From the NCBI GenBank assembly GCA_017745015.1, contig JAGIAF010000187.1, positions 1 through 6,546 of the forward strand: 6,546 nt of DNA, in the 5' to 3' direction. Shown here piece after piece: positions 1-6,546 of the stretch (position 1 is its first letter; each line of letters begins with the position of its first letter). Under the pieces are notes generated by a model. That model ran no database searches. It had not been told where the DNA came from and saw only the letters and a program-made list of their open reading frames with translations. This DNA comes from Bdellovibrio sp. (GTDB lineage: Bacteria > Bdellovibrionota > Bdellovibrionia > Bdellovibrionales > Bdellovibrionaceae). Both the position numbers and the translations under genes were made by a program.

Positions 1-3000
1 CTTCAGTTTTGGTGCGAACGTCACTGTCTTGGCGCCGATACTCCACTTTTTCTTCGGACAGAGTCACCGCATACTTATCAGGTTCAACTCCCATCGGCTG
101 ATGACAACTCGACCACACTCGATTTGTGGTAAGGTCCTTCACATAGACGAAGCTGCCCCAGCAGTCGCGAGTGACATCTTCACGCCAACGGGTCACAGCA
201 ATACCTTCCCATTTGGCATAACCACTGCCGGCCGTGGTCAACATCAAGGAGTACTTTCCGTTAGAAAGAATTTGCACCCGCGGACTTCGCATATGGGCGG
301 TATCATATTGCCGTGTGAAGGATTTCTGTAAAGACTCTCCTCCCGCAAACTCCCATTCAATCAATGCGGCTTTCGGTGTTGCCAGAGGAACTTTTTGCGG
401 AACACGCTCTTGCAATAGCAACTGTGTCGCCTTCACTCTCAATTCAGAATGAAAACGCTTTTGCATAATAGACGTGTTCAATAAATTATTAATGGCGACA
501 AGACTCATCCCTTGGTGATGGGCCATGAAGGAACGGATGACGGCGAACTTCTGTTTTTCTTCCACTCGTTCCGGCGTGAAGTCCAAGGCCTCGTAAAAAC
601 CATAACGCGTCAGCGTGCGAAGTTTGATCAGTTCCGACAGATTACGCAGACTCTTTTTGGGATTCTGTTCTAACGCTAAGAACGTTGAGTAAGGCGAAAT
701 CACTAAGTCGTGACTTAATCCCCGCTTAAGTCCCAATCCAGGTATCCCAAAAGGACCATACTGATAGTTGAAATTCAAGTCTCGCGCGTTGTAGCCCGCC
801 TCCGAAACACCCCAAGGAACTTTTTGCTTTTTCCCATAACTGATTTGTCGCTCAACCACAGCGTGCATTGTCTCGTGCAAGAGCGTGTTGTCGTAATCCT
901 TCATCACAAGGGATGGCATCAGGTATTCAAACATTGAAGCCGACCACGAAATCAAGGCTCGGCGGCCTTCAACGGAAACCAATTGCCGTCCGAGTCTGAA
1001 CCAATGCTTTTGATCCACATCGCCTTTAGCGATAGCGATGAAGCTTCCTAAACGCGCTTCCGACGCTAAAAGGTCATAGAAGGAATTATCATGACGTCCC
1101 TCAATGACGTTATATCCGATCGAGAAGACCTCTCGGTCTTTATCAAAGAGGAATTCGAAATCCATATTTACAAAGAGCATTTCGCAGAATGCCGCAATGT
1201 CTTGGCATTGCTTTAACGTAGCAAGAACATGACCTCTTCCTCGTTTCAAAGATTCTTCCAGATGATCTAGCTCGACTAAAGCAGATCGTGGCGGCAGATT
1301 CTTACCTGAATCCAGATCCTTCGAATCATGCTGCATACTTGCGATCTTTACCAAGGCGGCATTGTAAGATACGAGCATTGCTGATGGAATGAACACATGA
1401 TCCAGCTCTGTTATAACTTCATGACTGAATTCTCCCACCCAGGAAAGCCACGGCGCAAAGAGCTCCAAATCTTTTTGCAAATCATTGATTTGTACAAGCA
1501 AAGCCTCGACCCACGATTTTAAATGGCGATAAGGACGTTCGCCATTTTCTTGCTCCAATGTGAGGATGCTATCGTGCACATCATCAATGGCATTCTTTAG
1601 CATTCGAGCCACAAGATCCCACTCGGTGAATTTCCGGGGCTCGCTGGTAAAAAGATTTTTTTGAATTTCTTGAATGTCTTTCAAGACGTAAGCCACGGAC
1701 ACGGCAGCCGAGGTTTGTCGACGGGTGCTGATACTATCGGCCTCGTTCTCAACGATGGATAGCGTCAAGCGCAATGCATGGAGAGTTCGCGGGCCCAAAA
1801 TCGGCGCATCTTCCAACTCAATACAGGTTTGCTTTACCGCAAGAAGATACCCAGCCAAATTCCCACTATCCACCATAGAAATATATTTAGGGTAAAGTGG
1901 TTCAAGACTTTGAGTATCATACCAATTATAGAAATGCCCTTTATAGGTTTCCAATCTTTTTAAGGTCAGAAACGTATCATTTAAACGATCCAGACAGACT
2001 CGAGTTCCCAGATACCCCAGATCTTTTGCGGTAACCACCGCTAAAGTGTACAGTCCAATGTTTGTCGGAGACGTTCGATGTGCAACAACTCCCTCGGGGT
2101 CTTCTTGATAATTGTCAGGAGGAAGGAAGTTATCTTCTTTCGTCACAAAGGTTTCAAAGAAGTGCCAAATACGACGAGCAATGAGTTCTAGGAATTCCTT
2201 ATCCTGAACTTGTAGGTCATACTCTTTTTTTCTACGATAGGATGTCACATGGGCAATCCAAGGATAGCACGCCCACAGCAATAGGAACGGTAACGACGTC
2301 GCAAGCACTAAGAGGGATCCGCGACTTGCCACCAAAAGTAAGGTCACAAAAAGAACCGTCTCCACAATCCAAGGCGTCTGCCACAGAGAGTTCACCCGAT
2401 GCGTGATTTTTTCCTGATCGGCAGCGGTCACCCATTCAAGACGATCTTTTTTAGAAATCATCTGCCGATAGAATACTCGTACGATGGCATCAACTTGAAT
2501 AGCTGCCTGATGAACTAGAAACGCTAACGACAAAAAGAACTGCGCAAGATTCATGCGCGCATTGCCGACAACATTCCAAAAGTTACTACTCCAGGGTACA
2601 CCACGAGGACTGATAAGAATCCCGTTGGCCACATGGATAAAGGCCGGAACCGCAATGATAAAGATCGGTAACGCCGTCCAAAAGAAAACAGATCCAGGCA
2701 TCAACGTCCAACCGGCCACAAAGAGCAAAAACAACCCCACGGCAACTAGACTGCGACGAAGGTTGTCATAGATCTTCCAGCGAGAAATCAACGGTAAACT
2801 GTTCGCCTGAAACATCCAACGGGCAATTTGCCAGTCTCCGCGAGTCCAACGATGCTGCCTTAAAAAGAAGGTGCGATAGGTTTTAGGATAATCATCCAAC
2901 AATTCAATATCCGTGACCAGAGCCGCTCGCGCAAAAAGACCTTCCAACAAATCATGACTCAAAACGGTGTTCTCGGGAATTTTCCCACGCAACGACATTT

Positions 3001-5179
3001 CAAAGGCGTCGATGTCGTAAATGCCTTTTCCGGTAAAACTTCCCTCCAAAAACAGATCCTGATAAATATCGGATACCGCCGTAGTGTAAGGATCAATCCC
3101 AGTGTGGCCAGAAAACACTTTTGCAAAAATAGAGCGCGCTGAACTTTCAAGGGAAATAGAAATACGCGGTTGAATCAGACCATAGCCCTTTACCACGCGT
3201 CCTTGTTTTTCATCAAAGACCGGTCGATTCAGAGGATGCATTCCTGTCGCGATCAGCTTGCTTGCAACATCGCGCCCCAAATGAGTGTCCGCATCCAGAG
3301 TGATTACATATTTAAAAGTCGGTAAGATCTCTTCTGGTAAAGTGACAACTGCAAAACTGCCCTTGCCACCATTTCTTAAAAGACGATTGAGCTCTTCAAG
3401 TTTACCGCGTTTCCTTTCCCACCCCATCCATTTCTCATCTGCCGAATTCCAAAGACGATGACGATGAAACAGGGCAAATCGCTCGGCACGCAAAGGATCA
3501 TACTTTTGATTGAGAGCCCTCACACCATTTTGTACGCGCTCCAATAACGACTGATCCATGGGTGTGTGTTCTGAGGCGGCATCCTTAAAGTCCGTAGCCA
3601 GACTAAAAAAGATATTCGCATCAGAGTTTCCCAGATAATGCACTTCCATCTTTTCCAGTAACGAATCGATGGTTTCTATATCTGAAAGAAGACAAGGGAC
3701 AACCACCAAAGTGCGGGCCTCATCGGGCACCCCTTTAGAATAGTCCATTTTCGGAAGAGGTTTGGGGTGAACAATATTGGTCAAAAGGAAGTTGAATATA
3801 CTCACGGCTAGATCGCCGCATGGAATGAAAAGCAAGAGACCCGCAACGATCAAAAGCCCTAACGCCGCCCCATTTTCGAGAGCATAGTAGATCGGCCCGA
3901 CCATCAAGGCTGCCGTCAGCAACATGAGACTGGCGATGTAAAAAACCGTCGGCCGAATTGAGATGCGATAACGCCATTGAGTTGTCCACGGAACTTTATA
4001 GCCACAGTGAACTGCGAGCTTTTCAATACCGCGTTCTCGGAAGTAATAGCCCACATGGGATTTGCGATGATCTTGAGGATTCTTATTTTGCGCCTCTTGG
4101 GCTAAACTGACGGCCTTCTCTGCGATTTCAAGTTCTGTCAGTTTACTTTTTCTTGAAGCTCGCTCAATAAAGTGACGGTATTCATCCCGTGTCTTAAAAT
4201 CCATTTGCGCATAGGCACCCACAGGATCCTTTTCCAAAATACGATCCAGCACACTGACGCTTTCAAAGAACGTTTGCCAATTCAAGTTAGAAAGCAGACG
4301 CATACTTGTGATGATATTGGCAATTGTCACTAAATTCGCAGCTTGAATTTGATGCTCAATATTTACAATCGCTTCTATATTGAGGTTCTGCTGAGCCAGA
4401 CACTTTTCAACACGCTCCATCGCGGGCCAGACTTCAGGCTCTTGATCACGGAAGCGTTTCACCAACTGAGAAATCAAGGCATAGTCTTTGTCAGCCGAAG
4501 GACCGAAGAGTCCCGAGATCTTATCCAGGGTCTTTTGTAAGGCCCCTTTGCCTTTACCTGCCAATTCAAAGACTTCGTCGGCAATAGCGTCCCCTTGTAA
4601 ACGTTGGCTGCGATCCCACGCGACTCGCAAAGCCACACGTCGAACATTCTCAACCAAAGCCAAACGTAAAGTAATGGGCACAGCCCACAGTTCACCGATG
4701 GTTAAGCTCGACTTAACCTGGAAGGATTTCACAAACCTACGAATAGTTTCCGCATCCAATCGGCTGTCGGTGTGCGCAATCAACGATAACGCCAAAGCAT
4801 AAATGCGGGGATAGCCGACCAGATCTCCAACCCCAAGTTTTGGAAGTTCGTTATAGTAAGATTTGGGAAGGTCATTCTTAATCTCGCGGACTTGATCTTC
4901 GATGATATGAAAATTATCGACGAACCATTCAGCCGCAGGCGTGATGGTTTCTTTTTCTCGTAAAGCCACGCTGAGTTCGGTATAACAGTGCAAGAGCTTT
5001 TGATCACTGTCTTTGAGACGTTTAAGCAAAGGGCGTCGTATTTTTGAGCCGCGAACGACTTTAAGATGATCACTGAGGTAAACTGCGAACTCTTCGAGTC
5101 TTTCAACGCTGAACAAATCACCCCGAATCGGAGTTTCCGCAATATCCTCTACAGTCGCAGTACGCCTCTGCTTCGCCAT
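1..5179 (-). CDS. ndvB: Cyclic beta-1,2-glucan synthase, NdvB/ChvB/Cgs family (3' end outside window)
   Basis: The family is an inner-membrane enzyme that polymerises glucose from UDP-glucose into a protein-linked beta-1,2-glucan and cyclises it for export to the periplasm. I read 1726 codons without a stop or frameshift. A conserved N-terminal region (about 1-400) carries AEWFVDNFHIIEDQ (83-96), GELWAVP (162-168) and HVGYY (375-379). Membrane helices lie near 412-432 and 438-466. The GT84 domain (about 489-800) has DAD (629-631), GSFTGKGIYDIDAF (713-726), SHDLLEG (741-747) and HRWTRGDWQ (776-784). More helices follow near 811-827, 831-851, 938-952 and 955-972. A glucoamylase-like domain has RTSPTNIGL (1035-1043), VDSGNLAGYL (1103-1112), PWGVSEAGY (1455-1463) and MAHHQGMS (1552-1559). 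GH94 begins near 1600, with RWREDVTRDCWGSF (1664-1677). Known members run to about 2800 residues, so about 1000 are missing. The ATG at 5179 follows GGAGAAAGGG, and an in-frame TAG lies 15 codons upstream. The family call is firm; the in vivo product is inferred. Confidence 0.93.
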   Translation of the reverse strand, partial: MAKQRRTATVEDIAETPIRGDLFSVERLEEFAVYLSDHLKVVRGSKIRRPLLKRLKDSDQKLLHCYTELSVALREKETITPAAEWFVDNFHIIEDQVREIKNDLPKSYYNELPKLGVGDLVGYPRIYALALSLIAHTDSRLDAETIRRFVKSFQVKSSLTIGELWAVPITLRLALVENVRRVALRVAWDRSQRLQGDAIADEVFELAGKGKGALQKTLDKISGLFGPSADKDYALISQLVKRFRDQEPEVWPAMERVEKCLAQQNLNIEAIVNIEHQIQAANLVTIANIITSMRLLSNLNWQTFFESVSVLDRILEKDPVGAYAQMDFKTRDEYRHFIERASRKSKLTELEIAEKAVSLAQEAQNKNPQDHRKSHVGYYFRERGIEKLAVHCGYKVPWTTQWRYRISIRPTVFYIASLMLLTAALMVGPIYYALENGAALGLLIVAGLLLFIPCGDLAVSIFNFLLTNIVHPKPLPKMDYSKGVPDEARTLVVVPCLLSDIETIDSLLEKMEVHYLGNSDANIFFSLATDFKDAASEHTPMDQSLLERVQNGVRALNQKYDPLRAERFALFHRHRLWNSADEKWMGWERKRGKLEELNRLLRNGGKGSFAVVTLPEEILPTFKYVITLDADTHLGRDVASKLIATGMHPLNRPVFDEKQGRVVKGYGLIQPRISISLESSARSIFAKVFSGHTGIDPYTTAVSDIYQDLFLEGSFTGKGIYDIDAFEMSLRGKIPENTVLSHDLLEGLFARAALVTDIELLDDYPKTYRTFFLRQHRWTRGDWQIARWMFQANSLPLISRWKIYDNLRRSLVAVGLFLLFVAGWTLMPGSVFFWTALPIFIIAVPAFIHVANGILISPRGVPWSSNFWNVVGNARMNLAQFFLSLAFLVHQAAIQVDAIVRVFYRQMISKKDRLEWVTAADQEKITHRVNSLWQTPWIVETVLFVTLLLVASRGSLLVLATSLPFLLLWACYPWIAHVTSYRRKKEYDLQVQDKEFLELIARRIWHFFETFVTKEDNFLPPDNYQEDPEGVVAHRTSPTNIGLYTLAVVTAKDLGYLGTRVCLDRLNDTFLTLKRLETYKGHFYNWYDTQSLEPLYPKYISMVDSGNLAGYLLAVKQTCIELEDAPILGPRTLHALRLTLSIVENEADSISTRRQTSAAVSVAYVLKDIQEIQKNLFTSEPRKFTEWDLVARMLKNAIDDVHDSILTLEQENGERPYRHLKSWVEALLVQINDLQKDLELFAPWLSWVGEFSHEVITELDHVFIPSAMLVSYNAALVKIASMQHDSKDLDSGKNLPPRSALVELDHLEESLKRGRGHVLATLKQCQDIAAFCEMLFVNMDFEFLFDKDREVFSIGYNVIEGRHDNSFYDLLASEARLGSFIAIAKGDVDQKHWFRLGRQLVSVEGRRALISWSASMFEYLMPSLVMKDYDNTLLHETMHAVVERQISYGKKQKVPWGVSEAGYNARDLNFNYQYGPFGIPGLGLKRGLSHDLVISPYSTFLALEQNPKKSLRNLSELIKLRTLTRYGFYEALDFTPERVEEKQKFAVIRSFMAHHQGMSLVAINNLLNTSIMQKRFHSELRVKATQLLLQERVPQKVPLATPKAALIEWEFAGGESLQKSFTRQYDTAHMRSPRVQILSNGKYSLMLTTAGSGYAKWEGIAVTRWREDVTRDCWGSFVYVKDLTTNRVWSSCHQPMGVEPDKYAVTLSEEKVEYRRQDSDVRTKTE

Positions 5180-5180
5180 G

Positions 5181-5218
5181 AGCACCCTTTCTCCGAAATC
5201 TTTATTTTTCTGGGTGCT
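5181..5218 (-). promoter_or_regulatory. Inverted repeat in the ndvB leader, possible translation-control hairpin
   Basis: Two perfect 7-base arms, AGCACCC (5212-5218 on the minus strand) and GGGTGCT (5181-5187), are separated by 24 bases. In the mRNA the downstream arm covers the end of the Shine-Dalgarno region and ends one base before the ATG of ndvB, so pairing could hinder initiation. No U-run follows, so it is not an intrinsic terminator. The loop is long, and a match of this size can occur by chance. Confidence 0.35.
5185..5194 (-). promoter_or_regulatory. Shine-Dalgarno region of ndvB
   Basis: The minus strand reads GGAGAAAGGG before the ATG at 5179. GGAG is 11 bases from the ATG and AAAGGG is 5 bases from it, so either half could pair with 16S rRNA. 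The GGG belongs to the downstream arm of the inverted repeat at 5181-5218. A GTG lies two codons before the ATG in the same frame, but it would leave too little space to AAAGGG. Confidence 0.6.
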
Positions 5219-5223
5219 GCCCT

Positions 5224-5230
5224 ATTTATA
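5224..5230 (-). promoter_or_regulatory. Possible -10 element upstream of ndvB (weak)
   Basis: The minus strand reads TATAAAT in the 117-base gap before ndvB, close to the consensus TATAAT. No good -35 lies 16-18 bases upstream: the hexamer there is AGCAAG or similar, and the nearest TTGATT (5257-5262) is 26 bases away. If it is used, transcription would begin at about the upstream arm of the inverted repeat. Confidence 0.2.
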
Positions 5231-5296
5231 AACCGAAGACCGAGTTTCTTGCTGAGAATCAAATGTCGAAAAATCTGCCGACTGCCAATCAACATT

Positions 5297-5929
5297 TTAG
5301 CTATGCCAAATTCCTCGAGGAAAAAAGACATCTCTCATTCCTTTTTGCGCCCCTTCCAAGTGAGCCTCCCCCGCAAGCATATAAACCTCTTCCAAACTGG
5401 GAGCAGGGATAAGATCTCGATCTGCAAGAGCTCGTGATGAATCTATCGCAAGCACCATTCCTTGCAGTACTTGAGAAGCCACATCTCCCGCATGATAGTT
5501 CGTGACCGCCGCATCGCGAATGCTCGGGGCAAAACTCAAGGCCTTTACCCCAAGCTTATTGGCCTCATTCACGGCGATTCTTCCCACATTGGAAAAAACT
5601 TCTTCTGTCAGTTCATCAGGATCACCAAGCCCGATGAGCAACAACCTTCCGGCAGAGATCTCTCCATGACTGGGTATTAACAACAAAGTCTCATAAAGCT
5701 TTCCCGGGAAATGACCACCTTGGCGCAAAGCTCGAATCTCGCCGTGATAATGTTCATCCACAGAAAGAGTGCCACCACTCATTTCTTGATTTTTGGTGTA
5801 ATCAAAGAAGCAAACAATTTGCAGCGGGACTTCGGTTTGCGCGGGCCCAATAGGAACCACTTGAAAACGAGTTTTCTGATAAATGAAAAATGGCTGCTTC
5901 ACCCGTTCTTTCCCAATGGAACCTGCCAT
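5297..5929 (-). CDS. Stand-alone M17 aminopeptidase N-terminal (macro-like) domain protein
   Basis: This 210-residue protein resembles the N-terminal, macro-like domain of M17 leucyl aminopeptidases. The recognisable stretch runs from about 35 to 170: SGGTLSVDEHYHGEI (51-65), GGHFPGKLYET (71-81), then the strand and turn RLLLIGLGDPDELTEE (95-110), a helix with GRIAVNEANKLGVKAL (116-131), and AGDVASQVLQGMVLA (147-161). The C-terminal metallopeptidase domain, which in M17 enzymes holds the two-metal site and the NTDAEGR-type motif, is absent. The protein ends after a short charged tail, so peptidase activity is unlikely. No signal peptide or membrane helix is evident, so it is probably cytoplasmic. 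It starts 4 bases after the upstream membrane-protein gene, with AAAAGGGG 10 bases before the ATG, so the two are almost certainly co-transcribed. It precedes ndvB by 117 bases. Domain resemblance is from memory of the family pattern; the function is unknown, and a ligand-binding or regulatory role is only inferred. Confidence 0.8.
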   Translation of the reverse strand: MAGSIGKERVKQPFFIYQKTRFQVVPIGPAQTEVPLQIVCFFDYTKNQEMSGGTLSVDEHYHGEIRALRQGGHFPGKLYETLLLIPSHGEISAGRLLLIGLGDPDELTEEVFSNVGRIAVNEANKLGVKALSFAPSIRDAAVTNYHAGDVASQVLQGMVLAIDSSRALADRDLIPAPSLEEVYMLAGEAHLEGAQKGMRDVFFPRGIWHS

Positions 5930-5933
5930 GCTG

Positions 5934-6500
5934 CTAAATCCCCTTTTCCATTCCCAAAATAATTTCTATTTCCGCACTGACCAATCGGCGATAGATGCGG
6001 ATGCGATCATAAATGGGATACCACTCAAAGAGCAGCAACTCCAACGGCCGCCACAAAGCAACCCAACCAAAAATGACAATACCTTCGCGAACGGTTGTGC
6101 CGATAATTCCCGGCTCGACATAACGCAAACCTTGCGCGAGCGCGAGACACAGGCACGTGATTGCAAGACCAATCCCGAGGAAAATCTCCGCCATGCGACG
6201 ATTCTTAGAGAGCTCCGCTCGTTTTGTTTGAATTCGATATTCGAAGAATCCGTGAATAGATTCGCGCAACTCTCCACTGGAAGGTTGTTCGCTGGGCTTG
6301 GTGATGTAAATTTTTAATTTAATCGGTTGCCCCGGAGAGATTTCATCCAGATAAGATTCTAAATAGCGACTGAAGTTCTCATCAAGATCACGGATGCGAA
6401 AAGGCGCGGGATCACGATAATCAAAGAGCTGCTGCACATCATTTACACGCACTTCGATAATCTGAATTCCTTGAATGACTTTATAACGTTCGATGGTCAT
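5934..6500 (-). CDS. Conserved-looking hypothetical protein with two membrane helices
   Basis: I do not recognise a named family for this 188-residue protein. The first 100 residues are soluble and mixed in charge, with the segment VRVNDVQQLFDYRDPAPF (18-34 region) followed by acidic RDLDENFSRYLESYLDE, a strand KLKIYIT (61-67) and a basic helix up to about 103. Two hydrophobic helices follow at about 105-124 and 139-158, the second containing GWVALWRPLE (145-154). The tail after 160 is amphipathic, with paired arginines and YPIYDRIRIYRRL (161-173). There is no signal peptide. Basic residues before the first helix and after the second suggest that both ends face the cytoplasm. The ATG at 6500 overlaps the stop of an upstream frame (ATGA) and has AAAGGGG 9 bases before it, which favours this start although the frame stays open to the window edge. 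Its position beside the M17-like gene and ndvB suggests a membrane partner, but this is inference. Confidence 0.8.
   Translation of the reverse strand: MTIERYKVIQGIQIIEVRVNDVQQLFDYRDPAPFRIRDLDENFSRYLESYLDEISPGQPIKLKIYITKPSEQPSSGELRESIHGFFEYRIQTKRAELSKNRRMAEIFLGIGLAITCLCLALAQGLRYVEPGIIGTTVREGIVIFGWVALWRPLELLLFEWYPIYDRIRIYRRLVSAEIEIILGMEKGI
5940..5947 (-). promoter_or_regulatory. Ribosome binding site of the M17-like gene
   Basis: The minus strand reads AAAAGGGG with 10 bases to the ATG at 5929. It sits in the last codons of the upstream membrane-protein gene and closely matches the site used by that gene, consistent with one co-translated unit. Confidence 0.6.
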
Positions 6501-6546
6501 TGCGGCGTGCCCCTTTGTCTTGATTTTGCCTCGAGCAAAGGAAGAC
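6497..6546 (-). CDS. C-terminal tail of an unidentified upstream gene (partial)
   Basis: One minus-strand frame entering from the window edge reads 15 codons, LPLLEAKSRQRGTPQ, and stops at a TGA whose first two bases are the last two of the next gene's ATG (ATGA). Such four-base overlaps are typical of translationally coupled operon genes, and this is the reason for the call. The visible tail is too short to identify a family. One other frame also stays open to about 6474, so the choice of frame rests on the overlap alone. Confidence 0.45.
   Translation of the reverse strand, partial: LPLLEAKSRQRGTPQ
6510..6516 (-). promoter_or_regulatory. Ribosome binding site of the two-helix membrane protein gene
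   Basis: The minus strand reads AAAGGGG ending 9 bases before the ATG at 6500. It lies inside the coding end of the upstream frame, as expected for coupled genes, and supports ATG 6500 over a start further upstream. Confidence 0.6.

Larger units (their letters stand above)
5180..5296 (-). other. Only intergenic gap in the window, leader of ndvB
   Basis: This 117-base gap contrasts with the overlap and the 4-base spacing between the other genes. It is A/T-richer than the coding sequence and contains the -10-like element, the inverted repeat and the Shine-Dalgarno region annotated separately. I see no terminator, tRNA or convincing small coding region in it. Confidence 0.6.

Noticed and set aside
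510..810. A suspected frameshift in ndvB between the PWGVSEAGY and MAHHQGMS motifs.
   Set aside because: The apparent phase change came from a ten-base indexing slip. Codon-by-codon recounting from 802 to 520 gives one continuous frame.
29..5142. Several open frames of about 60-120 codons on both strands inside the ndvB region, such as 29-331, 234-452, 2553-2771, 4488-4802 (plus) and 4780-5142, 3735-3989 (minus).
   Set aside because: They all overlap a continuous reading frame with strong family motifs along its length, show no recognisable domains of their own, and are shadows of that gene.
5181..5218. The inverted repeat before ndvB as an intrinsic terminator of the upstream genes.
   Set aside because: No run of T follows the downstream arm on the minus strand, which runs straight into the ATG, and the 24-base loop is too long for a typical terminator.
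5149..5331. A 60-codon minus-strand frame spanning the gap between the M17-like gene and ndvB.
   Set aside because: It overlaps the ends of both genes in another frame, has no recognisable motif and no clear ribosome binding site, and its composition looks like translated leader sequence.
5711..6317. Plus-strand frames (5711-5962, 5883-6317) and an alternative minus frame (5966-6277) over the two small genes.
   Set aside because: They overlap the frames that have good ribosome binding sites, operon-like junctions and membrane-helix or domain patterns; the alternatives have none of these.

Overview
The window holds four genes, all on the minus strand and reading toward position 1, packed like one operon. 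In transcription order they are: the last 15 codons of an unidentified gene (6497-6546), a 188-residue protein with two predicted membrane helices (5934-6500), a 210-residue protein resembling the N-terminal domain of M17 leucyl aminopeptidases without the catalytic domain (5297-5929), and a very large gene starting at 5179 that is still open at the window edge. No RNA gene, mobile element, CRISPR array or long repeat was seen. The only gap between genes is 5180-5296.

The large gene fills nearly four fifths of the window. Its first 1726 residues read without interruption as a cyclic beta-1,2-glucan synthase (NdvB/ChvB/Cgs family). In order they show a conserved N-terminal region, two membrane helices, a GT84 glucosyltransferase domain with a DxD motif and an HRWTRGDWQ motif, further membrane helices, a glucoamylase-like domain, and the beginning of the GH94 phosphorylase-like domain. 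About 1000 residues are expected to lie beyond the window. These enzymes build a beta-1,2-glucan from UDP-glucose at the inner membrane and close it into rings, which act in the periplasm in osmotic adaptation and host interaction.

The first two junctions are tight: an ATGA overlap and a 4-base gap, each with an AAAGGGG or AAAAGGGG ribosome binding site. The third is a 117-base gap with a weak -10-like element and a 7-base-pair inverted repeat whose downstream arm lies between the Shine-Dalgarno region and the ATG of ndvB. The synthase may therefore have its own control in addition to read-through.

The gene content suggests a Gram-negative bacterium, because cyclic glucans are periplasmic. 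Base composition looks balanced, slightly under half G+C by eye, lower than is usual for Rhizobium, Agrobacterium or Brucella. The lineage cannot be fixed from this window. The least explained part is the pair of small genes upstream of the synthase, which could be accessory factors for it.
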